The translations under genes and the position numbers were made by a program. A stretch of DNA of 64,000 bases, taken from assembly GCA_022575985.1 (NCBI GenBank), contig JAKSXM010000272.1:23556501-23620500 (forward strand), given 5' to 3'. This DNA is from Anagrus nilaparvatae. Lineage: Eukaryota; Arthropoda; Insecta; Hymenoptera; Mymaridae. A model generated the notes under the pieces. That model was given only the letters and a program-made list of their open reading frames with translations. It was not told the DNA's origin and searched no databases. Positions 1-13,600 of the stretch are shown here, piece after piece; position 1 is the stretch's first letter; every line of letters begins with the position of its first letter.

Positions 1-1340
1 ACTAACAGAATCACCAAACTTAAATCTCCATAAAAAATTCAGTACTTAAACAAATAATGACTTAATAATAATAATAATAATATAAATTTAAATAAAAATA
101 AAAGTAGCTGTAAATTAGTAACAAATAAAAGCATCTTATTACCATTTGACATTATTTTAAAGAAATATCCTAAGGCTAAAAAAAGTATAAATTCTCGTAA
201 ATTATTATTTTATACATACCACACTTAAAAGCACGCAATATAAGTTTAATTATTATAAATTTTTGCTAGTGATTATAAACCTTAAAGCAAAAAACCACAC
301 CTAATTTTAACTTATTTTCATAATATTAAATATACATTAGCATTAAATCATTAAAATTTATAAATAAAATTTCAAAAAAATATTAAAACCGTTATGATTT
401 TTCAATAAAATCATTTTTCTGTCGTGTAATATTACACTCTGTACTCTAGATATCGACATGTAGAGTTAAAAAGCATCAATTTTCTAATGAAATTCAAAAC
501 AATAATTATTATATATACGACATATAAGTATATATTATGTGGTACTTTAAAATAAGACATAAAGAAATTATAATATATGCACTAAAAAATACATAATAAT
601 AACCACACCTATGTTGACGATCAATGACCAGGAAGTGTACATCCATTAGTACTGTTATAGTTATATTGTTATTATTTCATCATATACGTTACTATCATAT
701 ATGAGTTTTTAAATTTATTTAGAACAGAATAATAAACATTTTTGTCTAAAAGTTATTTACAGTCTACAGTTATATTTGACATTATATTTATTTAGTTATA
801 TACTCTTTGGTTAATAACTTCCTTAGAGCTGAAAATATGGTTAATGTGACAGGAGAGTTGTTTTATGTCAGGCTGGAAAGTTATTTTTAACCCCTGGGTT
901 TTTATGATTTTTAGGTTAGGTATCGTATTTACGATACGTACTTTTTACACTTTTGTCTTTTTTGATAAATTTTTTCTTTTTAGAATAAAATTTTATAACA
1001 AAATTTTTCTCGCAAGCAAAATGACTATACAATAGTATAAATATAAGGAAATCGAATTTTTTTTTAATATTTAAATACGTAACTTTGATAATATAATAAA
1101 ACACATAAACTTTTATTACAATTTTTGAATTTATTCTGACTAGAACCAACTGCGCTTCGCGCAGAGAATGACTTATTTAAATTATGTATTAATTCTTCCA
1201 TAACAATTCGAATCGAATTGTATCATTCATTATAGATGAAAAACCTCTAAGTAAGAAGACCTTACTGATTTGGTAATCCGCAACAAAAAATTATTTTATA
1301 TGCGAGAAATAAATTAAATAATAGTCTCCTTGTTGCTGCA
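1..1340. other. AT-rich non-coding DNA
   Basis: No reading frame with domain features, no splice-flanked exon and no clear repeat structure was seen. If the plus-strand PH-domain exon at 21.8 kb belongs to a gene running left to right, this may be intron of that gene, but nothing here proves it. Confidence 0.5.
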
Positions 1341-1342
1341 TA

Positions 1343-1744
1343 CACTGTAAAAAGTAACTTTCTTAGATTTACAAAAAAAATAGAATTTTTTCGAAAAATT
1401 AGTGAATTTTCAAAAATTTTTGTAAATATTCGATAAAAATCGTAAATTTACTAAATTTAATATATTATCGAAAAATTCGAGAATTCTCGATTTTTTTTGT
1501 GATTTTACGAAAAAAATTGTAAATTCACAACTATTTTTTGAAAATTTTTGAAAAAAAATGGTAAATTATCAATTTTTCTTGCGAATTCACAAAAAAAAAT
1601 TGAGAATTCTCGAATTTTTCGATAATATACTAAATTTAGTAAATTTACGATTTTTTTATATTTATAAATTTTTTCGAAAATTTACTAATTTTTCGAAAAT
1701 GTTCTAATTTTTTTGTTAATATAAGAAAGTTACTTTTTACAGTG
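1343..1744. mobile_element. 402-bp TIR element (MITE), TA-flanked
   Basis: The ends are mirror images: the left starts CACTGTAAAAAGTAACTTTC and the right ends with its complement. The inverted similarity runs inward for well over 100 bases through AT-rich sequence broken by TTCGAAAA motifs. TA lies directly outside both ends (1341-1342, 1745-1746), as expected for the Tc1/mariner superfamily. There is no coding capacity. A larger relative with the same ends lies at 2882-5047. Confidence 0.8.
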
Positions 1745-1746
1745 TA

Positions 1747-2881
1747 AGAATCAAAAGTCAGATTTTTTATTTAGCCTTTTAGGAAGTCATTACAGCGCAG
1801 CGACAGGGTCAATAATAAAAATTCAGAGTTTCCACAAAACGTTTTTTTATCATTCTGGCCAACTGACCTGGATTACTAACTTACCAAAAGACTAAATCAA
1901 AAATCTCAGTTCAGATTATTAAAAAAAGCAACTCTTTTTACTTAGTGGACCATTATTTTATTTTAAATTTTTCGCATAGTAAATACTTTTTATTTAACAT
2001 CGTGCGTAAAGTTGAACTTTAGTTACAAATGGGTAAACTTTACTGCACTTTTTAAATAAAACTATTTTCGAAATTCGTTATATAAGTGTATATTTAATGT
2101 ATATTTAACATCGAATACGATTATAGTCCCTCAGTGCTACGCACCTTGGGCCTGTGAATCTTCGCAATCGGTGTAATACAACTTTATTTCACTTGTTTCG
2201 AAAAACACGATTTTTATGGTTTACCAAATCAATACACGTATAAATAAAGCTTTTATTTTAAAAATATTGTTCTTTTTTTTTAATTATAATTCAATTATTA
2301 ATTTCATGAATTTTTTTTACTCTTACTCTTGTCAAAATTTCGTTATTATTTGCGAACATAAAAAAATTACCCACAATAAGGGAAGTTTTTCCTAATTTAA
2401 GAGAATTCGTTTCATTTTTCATTAATAGAAAAGTTAAAGTTATAATTAAAAGCTCCAAAAACCTATATAATGGGCTAAATCTCGTTATAGTTTGTGTATA
2501 TTTTGGATTTCTTAATGAGGGGGTGAAATAATCTAATATGAAATAATCTATGAAATAATCTAATCTCTATCTCTATTTATTTTAACATGTATTAACGTGT
2601 CTTGTTAATCTCATACCCACCTACTGTTTTTCTTTTAATTGCATTACCCAAATTATTTATTCTAACAATAATTCCGTTATCCAAAACGTCTCACACTTAT
2701 ACAGATCGTAACTTTTTTAATCTTTAATAAGGGTAACATTGTCTATGTATATAAACTTTATTAGGTCACACTCAAGGATCTAAAAAGGACAATTTTAAAA
2801 ATATAGTCCATTTTTAGCCCCACTTTTATAACCGATAACGGGTCCAGACCCAAAAAAATTATTGGATTTTGTGTGTATACA
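1747..2881. other. AT-rich non-coding DNA
   Basis: Between two related inverted-repeat elements. Apart from a short GAAATAATCTA-type direct repeat near 2525-2565, nothing recognisable was seen. Confidence 0.45.
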
Positions 2882-3149
2882 CACTGTAAAAAGTAACTTT
2901 CTTATATTAACAAAAAAAACATTTTCAAAAAAATTAGTAAATTTTCGAAAAAATGTGTAATATTCGAAAAAAATCGTATATTTACTAAATTCAGTACATT
3001 AACAAAAACGCTGCCAAGTGATTGGCACTATGGTTCCTCATTAACAATAGCAAAATATTTATAATGGTCTATTTTATCTAATAAAAATTATAATTTGAGA
3101 TATCAGTATTTCATAAAAAAAAAGTTAAATACCGTATTTTATAAGAAAA

Positions 3150-4574
3150 AAAATGTTGCTGTGATTTAATGTTTTTTATTTAACAAATTTTTAGAAAAAA
3201 ATTTTCAATAAACTAGGTATTACACTTAAAAAAAAAACAATATTACAGATTTTTTAATTTTTATGTTTTATTAATATTGAGAAAAAAATTTTGAAAAAAT
3301 TCGGTATCAGATCCAAAAAATTACTATGAATAAGTTTTCTAAAACTATTACTCTCATAGAAATTAATTAGGTACTACGTCCGAACAAAAAAAAAATTTGG
3401 TATTCTTTGTATTTTTTTGTGAAAAAAATTTTGGGAAAAAAATTTTCAAAAAATTAATTATCAGATTTGAGATATCGAGTAAAAACCATACTTTCAAATA
3501 TAAGTACTTTTATGGAAATAAATGAGATATTACACCTAAATTAAAAAAAAAAAAAAAAGTATTTTGAAATCTCTTGATGAAAAAATTTTTGAAAAAAAAA
3601 TTAGATCTTAATTCCATAATGGTTGTTAAATACCACCGATTGCAAAATTTTCAAATATTAGTACTTTCATGGAATTAAAGGAAGTATTACACTAAAAAAA
3701 AAAAAAATATTACAGATTTTTTAATTTTTTTGATTTTTTAATTTTGAGAAAAAAATTTTGAAAAAATTAAGTTTCAGGTCCAAAAAATTACTATAAACGA
3801 TATTTCTAAAACTAGTACTCTCATAGAAATCAATTAGGTACTACATCCAAAAATAAAAAAAAATTAAGTTTTTTTTGTATTTTTTTGTGAAAAAAATTTT
3901 GAGAAAAAAATTTTCAAAAAATTAGTTATCAGATTCGATGTATCGAGTAAAAATCGTACTTTCAAATATAAGTACTTTCATGGAAATAAATGAGGTATTA
4001 CATCCAAATTAAAAAAAAAAAAAAAATAGTTTGAGATTTTTTGATGAAAAAATTTTGGAAAAAAAAATTAGGTCTTAATTCCATAATGGTTGTGAAATAT
4101 CACCGGTTACAATATTTTCAGATATTCGTACTTTCATAGAAAAAAATTAAGTATTACGTCCTAAAAAAAAAAAAATTTTGGCATTTTTTGTATTTTTTGG
4201 CAACAAAAATTTTGAGAAAAAAATTAAAAAAAAATTAAGTATCAGGTCCAAAAAAATGCTATAAACGATATTTCTAAAACTAGTACTTCCACAGAAATAA
4301 ATTAAGTACTGCGTCCGTAAAGAAAAAAAAAATTGGTATTTTTTGTATTTTTTTATGAAAAAAATTTTGGGAAAAAAATTTTCAAAAAATTAGTTATCAG
4401 ATTCGAGATATCGAGTAAAAATCGTACTTTCAAATATAGGTACTTTCGTGGAAATAAATGAAGTATTACATCCAAATTAAAAAAAAAAAAAAGTAGTTTG
4501 AGATTTTTTGATGAAAAAATTTTTGAAAAAAAAATTAGTTCTTAATTCCATAATGGTTGTGAAATTTCACCGGT

Positions 4575-4580
<6 letters not shown>
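3150..4580. repeat. Higher-order tandem repeat, ~156-bp monomers in ~468-bp units
   Basis: A phrase of the type GTACTTTCATGGAAATAAAT recurs at about 3345, 3504, 3660, 3814, 3972, 4137, 4282 and 4440, so the monomer is about 156 bases. Monomers three apart are more alike than neighbours: the AGGTCCAAAAAATTACTAT variant recurs near 3300, 3771 and 4239, and the TTCCATAATGGTTGT variant near 3610, 4078 and 4548. This gives a trimeric higher-order period of about 468. Long A runs separate the phrases. Confidence 0.75.

Positions 4581-4582
<2 letters not shown>

Positions 4583-4632
<50 letters not shown>
4583..4632. repeat. (CA)n microsatellite
   Basis: About 23 uninterrupted CA units flanked by CATA/TACATA steps, at the right end of the tandem array and next to an ACCGG motif. 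Confidence 0.9.
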
Positions 4633-4634
<2 letters not shown>

Positions 4635-5047
4635 TACTTTTTTTAAAAACCGGTTTTTTAGCTTCCTGAGGTCCCAAAACGTGCTTATATGCCAAAAAAT
4701 CAAAAATCAAAATTTCATCTATCACAAAGGTTCCTCTATGAGGAACCAAAAATTTGAGTATTCTCGATTTTTTTTTGTGAATTATTCGCAAGAAAAATTT
4801 ATAATTTACAATTTTTTTTGAAAATTCACAAAAAATAGTTGTAAATTTCCGCAAAATAATTGTGAATTTACAACTTTTTTCGTAAAAACACAAAAAAAAA
4901 TCGAGAATTCTCCAATTTTTCGATAATATACTAAATTTAGTAAATTTACGATTTTTATCAAATATTAAAAAATTTTTTTAAAATTCACTAATTTTTCGAA
5001 AAAATTCTATTTTTTTTGTAAATCTAATAAAGTTACTTTTTACAGTA

Positions 5048-6417
5048 CATGAAACCCTTATAATACCGAGGAAAAATTATACAGCCGTCTTGAGATGACT
5101 CAAATTTTTCTAGAACGAAATAAAAATTAAAATATAAGGTATTAAAACCATTTTATTCTGATTTATGGTGACAGTAATATTTTATCTAGTAGGAATAGAT
5201 TTTCAAAGTAAATTATTATTATTTTGATAATATTTCTCATACGTTTTTTGTAATCCAAACATTTTTAAAAATAAAAAGTTCCACTGTTGAAGAATCTAAG
5301 TCATTCCTAGGACGCTGTATAATTTTCCTTAGCATTTTACGGGTTTTGATGTTAATAATTCATATATACACCCTATATCCAATTGCTTTTTTGGATTTAA
5401 ATCGTTATAGAATCTATCTAGTTATTGTAGTACATTTCATTTCAAATAAGTACCAAAATATATTTACCGAAAGAAATATCACAAAAATGAATAATTTTTA
5501 ACACCTTTTTTTTCAGCAAATTGTTTTGTCTTATTCTCTAGATTTTACCCTCATAAAAAATCATTATTTCTTCAAATTTTATCTTCCTAGATCCCATTCT
5601 AGACTTTTAGCAGCTATTTCCATTTTTGGCCTGTTTAGATTAATAATGTTGTCTTTTTTTCCTCGCAAAATGTATGTATTTTTTCGTAGACATAAATATT
5701 TTATTTTTTCATGTTACATCGGGTTCATAAATTAATCCGGTGAGGTAAAATTTTATATGCCGATAAAAAATTTTATTTTTTAATCTTTTGATTTAAATTA
5801 GATAATTGAAATTTCACTTAAATACTAAGTATTTTCTAACCAATCCAAGATAAAATAAAACATATGAGCCCATGTATGGACATGTAAATTTTATAAATTT
5901 TATAAGGAACTAAAATTTTGAAACCCAAATGTAGAATCAATTAACCTACATTAAAAATTAATGCAGATTCGTCAAAAGTATTCTCATTCCCAAATTCTAA
6001 ATTATTTTCTATCCGTAGCCCTGGATTATTCGAAAGCCCTAAAACGAAATTATTTTAATTCCTAAATTAAAATAAGAAATAATAATTTATAGTTTCTAAA
6101 TCAAGTCCTTTAATTCGAATTATTTTAAGTATCTAAATTAAAATCATGTTACTCCCCTCCCCCTCCTATAAACATGTTCCATGTTAATATTCAAGCAATA
6201 TTCAAGCATAATTTTTTCTTGCATTTTTTGGATAATCAGTTTTTTCACGATTCTGTAAATTTTTACTAAGTTGTACAACAAAACTGACTTTGGATTAAGA
6301 ACCGCGTAAATTTAAATTTTTTCAAAAAATTATTTGTTAAAACTTTTTTATAAGTTAAACAGACTAAAGAATCCCTATAAGTATCAGAATGTTTCTTATT
6401 TATTTATTGGAATATAA
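5048..6417. other. AT-rich non-coding DNA
   Basis: No gene, splice-flanked exon or repeat could be supported. Short frames here have biased, low-complexity composition. Confidence 0.45.
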
Positions 6418-6966
6418 TTTTTTTGGCGGCCATTTATTGTTCAGAAGCGCTGATGGCAATCCGGGTCCAAATTCAGAATTTTAAAGAACAGAAACGTTTT
6501 TTTCAAACCAATTATTATAGGTTCCAGAATTTTTTTATTTTAGAAAAATATTTTTAAGAAATCTGTACAAATTGGAATAAGTAATTTTAAGAAGAGCATT
6601 TCACAGAAAGAATTAAGTCCTAAATGAAAAATTTTATTTCTTTTTAAGTCATTTTTTCGAATTCGTATAAAGCATAATATTTCATAGTTTTGCATTAAAA
6701 CGAACAACTTCAAATTCGGAAAAACTGAATTCTGGGCATTACCATTTCTTAAAATTATAATCTTTGGTTAATTAAATATAATTTTCATTCGGATATTTTA
6801 AGCATTCTGCTTATCACTTTCTGAATTTTGATTTAGTAATTTTTCAATGATATTTTAAATTTTTAATTCTTAACATTGAATCTTGGGTTTCGGATTTTCT
6901 GATTTTGAAAAATTAGCACGGATTGCCATCAGCGCTTATGAACAATGAATGGCCGCCGTTTTTTTT
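6418..6966. mobile_element. ~550-bp element with ~45-bp terminal inverted repeats
   Basis: The left arm (6418-6463), containing GGCGGCCATTTATTGTTCA and AGCGCTGATGGCAATCCG, is the near-perfect complement of 6919-6966, with two or three mismatches. The roughly 455-bp interior is AT-rich and non-coding. The superfamily cannot be told from the ends. Confidence 0.75.
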
Positions 6967-7074
6967 AAAGACGACAAAATTATTTTTTCTGGACAATGAC
7001 CAGAAAGCACGTATTTCCCGGCCACTGCAAAGACTTGTTTTCTCGCCACTGCCGCAGAAAAATCGTATACGACC

Positions 7075-7182
7075 CTTGACCATAAAAAAAGAATGGCTTA
7101 AATCGCACGTAAATTATCTTCCGAGTTGTAAGAATATTCGTTGTAAGCTGCGATTTGGGGCTTTATTTTTCTGGCCATAATC
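7075..7182. repeat. Imperfect hairpin repeat, copy 1
   Basis: Arms around AATGGCTTAAATCGCA (left) and TGCGATTTGGGGC (right) pair across about 105 bases, bounded by TGACCATAAA and CTGGCCATAA. The same layout recurs at 54651-54750. A short plus-strand frame over this region is only its shadow. Confidence 0.6.
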
Positions 7183-7189
7183 ATCAAGT

Positions 7190-10137
7190 ACTTCTCTTAT
7201 GCATTTAAAAAAATATTTAAAAATTTAAAAACATAATTTACACAACAAAGATTTGAGGTTTGCAATATATGCAAAAAAATGATAATTTTAACCAATAATT
7301 TAAATTTTAAATTAATCTATGCTTTCTTTTAATTTTTTAAATGAATTAAATAAATAATTTTTAATTATCAATAACCATTTATAAGTTAAATAATTTGCTA
7401 CTGATGGTTTTTTATAAAATAACCTAACTTTTTGAGTTGTGTTAATGTTATTGTTTTTAAAGTTTATCTTTGTTATGTATGTATTGTTTACATTATTGCG
7501 AGAACCAATCAGAATGACTCTTTTAGCGATAACAATGTACATAGTTACCGTATCGATGACTAACTCATTTTTAGGATAGGATTCTGATTCTTATCATAGT
7601 TTAGAGAGTCAGAGTACTTAATAATCATTAAGGAGTGTATTCAGAGGTTTTAATTTCCGTGTGGTATTAAATTGAAAAAAGCCTGATTTGAAACATTAAG
7701 GTCTTACACTACTGAAACCGCCATTTTCTTTGTATTTTTTTCGATTGCTGCATTATCGACGCTACATACATATATAAAATCGTATACGTATTAGTATAAT
7801 ATCAGGTTATTTACATACTTTTTATTTAATTATTTAATAATTATTCAATGAAACAAGTAAAACAAATTGGAAATATAATCTTTCAGCTTTTATTTACCAT
7901 ATTATTTAAGTTTCATTAATCTGTGTAATCGAAATCATACTTTTCACAAGCTCCAAAGATTATTTTCAATAAGAGCAAAGTTAAACTACCTACACCATTT
8001 TCTTGATTAAATAATAATTAGGTAACCAAAGTTTTAAAAGAAAGTTTATTTCATTTTTTAAAGACTATATCTTTTATATTTTATAAGTTTCATTCATTTC
8101 TGTTATCATAAATTTTCACTAATGTAACACCTTAAAGTGCAGGGTTGTTTTGATAATCTTAAATATACACTAATTTTAATTTTTGCTCTTTTGGATTTTA
8201 AGCCTAAAACTTAAAAACCCACAAAGTTTTCCAGTTGATGAAAAATTTCATCACTAACAAATTACACAGATACAAGAACATATTATAAAACTTTATCTAA
8301 CCACACTCTCCTGTCACTAAACAGACACATATCAAAATACTTACAGGTTCAGTAATTAGCCTATTTGCAAAATTTCCTTAATTCCATTACCTTAAACACA
8401 CGAATGATTAAAAGCCAATTAAACAACTATCCAGCTGTTTGATCACGTTTTATTAAAAATATTACCAAATACATTAATACTAACATAAAATTTTATTTTA
8501 AAATCCAACTTATTTGACTCTCTTCTTCAACTTATATATCACTCTTATAATAAAATTTTATTTATTAAGATTTTTATTCATAATCCTCATAATCATGAAT
8601 AATAATACTTTATGATTATTATTATTTATAATTAAAAAATTAAATATATATAAGCATATATGCTGCATCTTTATAATATAATTACATATCTATTTACTAC
8701 TTTATATGATTTGTTAAATGAAAAAAAAAAAATTCCTTATTAAAATATATTGCAAATGCATATATATGAAGGGCATTTAGTATATTATGATATATCACCT
8801 GTAAATTAAATGAATATACAAGTGAAAGGCTAAATATATGTAAGTTATTTATTAAAAATTTTATAGAATTTTTTTTTTAGTTTTAAAATATTTTCTTGGT
8901 TATAAGAAAATTATTGTCACTATATTTTAACATTTTATCAAATAATTTTTATTATAAATGTCATGGCTCTAATAATTGATTTTTATTTATGTGTGTGTGT
9001 GTGAGTGGTAATAATTGTAAAAATTTTTAATTTACATAATAATATATGAATAAAAAAATGCATAAATAATTTTTTTTCCTATTATATATTGCAAAATACA
9101 TATATATATATATATATTTATGAAACAATAGTCACGACATAAAATAAGTAAAAATTTTTTATTAGTGTAAATGAACATTAATTGTTTATTTTGTAAATAG
9201 CATATACGTATATTTAACAATTAAGATTTTTTTTGTTGTAATTTTGATTTGTAATCTTATACATGTGTGTTGTTGGTTTTTGGTGTATGTTTAGAAAGTG
9301 TGTTTTTATTGTTTGAGTGTTTTTTTTTAGTTTATTTGAATATTATGAGTGAAATATGTACCGGAGGTACCTTAACCACTAAGAAAAATTCATAAAATTT
9401 TCAAAAATGGAATAAAATTTTGCATACCTTTTTACACATTATATTTAAATAAATAAGTAAAAATACCCATATAAACCGACTGAAAATACTTAAAATCAAT
9501 CCAAAATTTATTCATTTCGATTAAAAAATATGAAAATTATGTAAATAAAATATTTCAGTTAATAAATATTTACAATCTTCACTAAACCCCCAAATACATG
9601 AATTACTCGAATTTTCGTAACAGCTTATTATTAAAAAACAGCACAAATATATAAAAAATTATTTGATATACAAAATACATAAAAGTTTACTTCTATACAT
9701 TAAATATTTAAGATTGCAACAATATATATAATAAACAAGACTGTCAATTTAAATAGTTACTTCATTAACATTTTATTTTATATATAAAATAAATGCATAT
9801 TTAAAAAGTACATTAATTTTTTACTACTACTACTTAATATATTTAACATTTATCTTCTATATATATGACAATTGAAAGAATATATATTTATTATGTTATT
9901 GGTTTGTTTCGTAATTTTCAATGACTTGATTTAGATCTATAAATCTTTAATGACTTGTACAAGATGTATCATGATAGGTTGAGTTAGAATAATAAAGAAG
10001 AAATTTTAGTTTTAATATAAATGCAATTTTTTATTGGATTACACTGCTAAAATTTACTGCTTGAATTGACAATTTTATAATTAAAATAAGACGAGTATCT
10101 AAATGAAAATTCAAGCATTATATTATTTAATCTTGTT
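7190..10137. other. AT-rich non-coding DNA with microsatellites
   Basis: Contains (TG)n near 8990-9003 and (TA)n near 9100-9117. No gene was seen. Confidence 0.45.
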
Positions 10138-10669
10138 CAAGGGGAGTTCAATACCATTGGAACACCAAATTACATATATTGAAAAAATGGGCCTTTTGGA
10201 CCCAAGAACTCAGGGTTCAATATTATTAAATAGGATTTTTCGGTGATTTTCGTTATAACGTTGTAACGACTCAAATTAATCAAAATACTTTTGGATAGTC
10301 TCATTTTTTTTATGTGTCAGTTTTTAGGCCCCGTAACCCCTAATTTTTTATCACTCATTCTCTCATCAATATAGTTAAATCAAATCTCCACTTTTGGCCC
10401 AAAATGAACAACTTTTAAATTTGATTAAATTTTTGCCAAAGTAGTGATAAAAAATTAGTGTTTTCGATGCTTGAAAGGTAAAACTTACACCAAATAAATG
10501 AAAGGTTAACCTGCGAGGTTTTAGTGAAAATGATCAAAAAACTCTATTTTATAGTCCAAAAGGCCCATCAGAATGAAAGAGGGGTAGTTGGCATGTTTCT
10601 TCGACATAGTTAACTCATCTATAACCATTAGGTGTAATTTGGTGTTTCAAAAATAATGAACTCCCCTTG
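10138..10669. mobile_element. 532-bp MITE with 37-bp terminal inverted repeats
   Basis: The left end starts CAAGGGGAGTTCA and continues to an ACACCAAATTACA motif. The right end is the complement of the same design (10633-10669, ending TGAACTCCCCTTG). The interior is non-coding. A diverged relative seems to lie at 26829-27470, sharing the opening GGGGAG and an internal TTATTAAATARGRTTTT block. Confidence 0.8.
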
Positions 10670-13600
10670 TCAGTAAAAATCTGCTTGCTCATTTCTTATA
10701 AGATTGCGAAATCCAAACATATTACAATAAAATTGTCAGAGGTTAGATAATTGAAATTCGTGGTTTTTTGAGCTGAGATTCTCATCCTTGGTTTCTTGGC
10801 ATTTCTTGGACTCTTTTTTGTAAACTTCATTTAATTACTCATAATTTACAAATACCTGTGCAGCAATTATACGTATTGTTTGTTTCTCATGGCTCTTTGA
10901 TTTTAATTCGTTGTCTTTGTTTCGGGATTTTGTCATACTTTCATCTTCCTTACCTTGCTAATAATATTTTGTCTTATGTCACCTTTTGTTATTCGCGACA
11001 TATCTGCATTACATGGTAGTTTATTTCAGTACTTTTATATTTAAGCAATGCTGCATCATTCTCAAACGTGCGTATTTAATGAATGTGCTGATAATAATTT
11101 TTTAAATACTCAAAGCAATTCGATAAAAGTCTTCGAAACATGAAATCAATTTCTACTTATGGCTTCTGCCTAGCTCTTTCAATAACCACCTTAAAAAAAA
11201 ATTACAAATCAAAATTAAATTTCGTACGATTATCGCTTAGCAAAAAACCTATCAAAAAACAAACCAACCTAAAATCTCAAAAACCACCATAAATTAAAAT
11301 CTACATAATTTTTATTGTACTATTATACACCAACAACCTAACAATAAATCCCGTTAAATAAAAAAAAAAAAGTAAAAATTTCAATTGCAAATTTTCCTAC
11401 ACAAAGCTTCCGATTCCTTGACGTACATTAACATTTGTTTAATACTGAATAAAACAATCAAGATTTAAAAATGGTAATTGGAAATGAATGGAGCAATAAA
11501 ATAAATAATTAGTTTTTTCTTAAATTAACCAACACAAACACACAAAAAAATATTACATTCTGTCGTGATTGAATATTTTTTTTTTTATTACATATGTTAG
11601 ATTCCTTATTTAACAATTACTTAAAAAAATTTTTCTTAAATTAAATTAAATAAAATTATTATTTGTATTGGTTACATACACATACATAAATAATATATAA
11701 AAAATCGTGACTTTTCATTTTTTTTAAGTACAAGTAATTTTCTTTTAGTAAGATCATTTTGTTGTACAAGACTTTTTTTTAAAACTAACCAATTTCTGTG
11801 TTATTAAACAATTTTTTTTGTAAATTAGGTATGTAATAATAAAAAACCCTTTCACTTTTTGTACTATGTTTCTAATTTGTCCAATACACTTGTCCAGTTT
11901 AAATAATTATAAATTTTTTAATAAGTAAATTTAAGAAAATATAAATTACAAATACTCTACTACATGTTTTTATTCTACACAATTGTTTAATAAAATCGTG
12001 TTAGGAAAAAGTCTTCTCTCTGTGTCTTTTTTTTTTTTTCGTTGATCACGATGGAATTTTTTCATTGCACAATTTTTAATATATATATATATATGAACTT
12101 TAGTTACGTGCTTGGTACTACACTACTGTATTTAAAAAAATTTTTTTTGAGAAGTTGAATCATATTGTTTTTGGTTGGTTTGTAAAATGTATGTGATTAT
12201 TTTTGTTAGGGAAAGTTATTTTTTATTGATTTTACAATGTAAAATTATTTTTATTAAAAAATTAGACACTTTTTTTGTTAATTAAATTAAAAGTAGGTAT
12301 TCTATTGTTTAGGAGTTTTAATTAAATAATTTGAAACAAAGACATTTTTGGAAAATATTTTTTATATTTAATTGTAAACAATAATCTTTGTATTTAGACT
12401 GAGAGTGTAAGTTTTTGTTATTTAGTTTATGGGTTGTTATTTTAAATTTAATTAGAATTTTTGGACTTAAATTCAGAAGAAGTGCATGTATTTTAAAATT
12501 TTTCCTTATAAGTTCCTAAAGTTTCTTCGCAAGATTCCATGTGAATCCCGAGTGCCTTGAGATATTTTAAATGTTATTTGTAAAAAAACTTAGATTTCAA
12601 AAACCCTCTGCACTGTTGTATTTTCTAAACCCAGTTTAAATAACATAAAGTAAGATGTAATTTTATAATTAATGGCCAGATGGCAATAAAAGAATCGAGA
12701 CCTTTAGTGCCCAGGGGTAGACCTTTATTCCAATTTAAGGAAAAAACGTGATCAATACGATAAATGCAATACTCAGAAAGCACGAGCAAATAATTACATA
12801 AAGTCGTCCCTCGCAGCGGAGGATCATTCTAGGCTTATCCGTGTATGCTAAAAAAGTTCTTATCTTGAAAGAGTCTGCAGCGAATAAAAGATATAGAAGA
12901 ATGAATATTGATTTAAACTCTTTGTATCTGAGACAATGAACTTCCTACGTTGATTTGATAGACGACGTTCTAACAAGAACTAGCTTCAGGCTGAATCAAT
13001 AGTTTAAAAAAGTTTACGAAAGAAAGATTTCTGTTTTCTAAAAATTGTCGAATATTTATTTCTTTAGGACTACTTTTTTATTAAAAATTACAAAGTATCT
13101 TCAAACCGTTAAAATTTCAAAAATTAGCGTAAATTTTTAAATAAAACAAAAAAAATGACAGTTATGATAATAAAACACTCGATCTTAAATATCATGTAAA
13201 CTTAACCCATAAATTAAAAACAAGGTGTCAGATAAATTCTAAACGCTAATAAAAAGTCAAATAAAAAACAAAATTAAATAAATTTACGAGCTATTAAGCA
13301 AAAAAAAAAAAACTTCAAACTCAATACAATCTAATGTTAAAAATTCTTCAAACAGAAATATTTTAAAAATAATTCAATCAAAAACCCATCTAAAAATATA
13401 TGTCAAGTAGTAAAAAAAAAAAGTCTAAGAGAGAAAATTTTTTTACAAAAAAAAAATCCATTAGATATAAATAAAGACTATGAAGACGACAACGATACAT
13501 CAAATTTACTTTCTTTTTCAACATACATACATGAAAAGACATTAAAAATATTTATACAATTCAAGGCCATGAAAAAAAATTTGCAGTTCGTCAATCATTC

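Larger units (their letters stand above)
2882..5047. mobile_element. 2.2-kb TIR element carrying a tandem-repeat core
   Basis: The outer ends match those of the 1343-1744 element (left CACTGTAAAAAGTAACTTTC; right CTTTTTACAGTA) for roughly 120-140 bases. The interior is different: a short unique start with a GGTTCCTCA motif near 3032, a 156/468-bp tandem array, a CA microsatellite, and a second GGTTCCTC/GAGGAACC inverted pair at 4728-4746. No transposase frame is visible, so it is non-autonomous. It may be a MITE that captured, or was invaded by, a satellite-bearing element. Confidence 0.7.

Noticed and set aside
916..1149. Minus-strand frame of 77 codons
   Set aside because: Low-complexity Lys/Phe/Ile composition from AT-rich DNA, no motif, no splice context.
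3150..4580. CRISPR-like array
   Set aside because: The repeats are long, diverged and contiguous with no unique spacers, and the genome is eukaryotic; it is a satellite-type tandem repeat.
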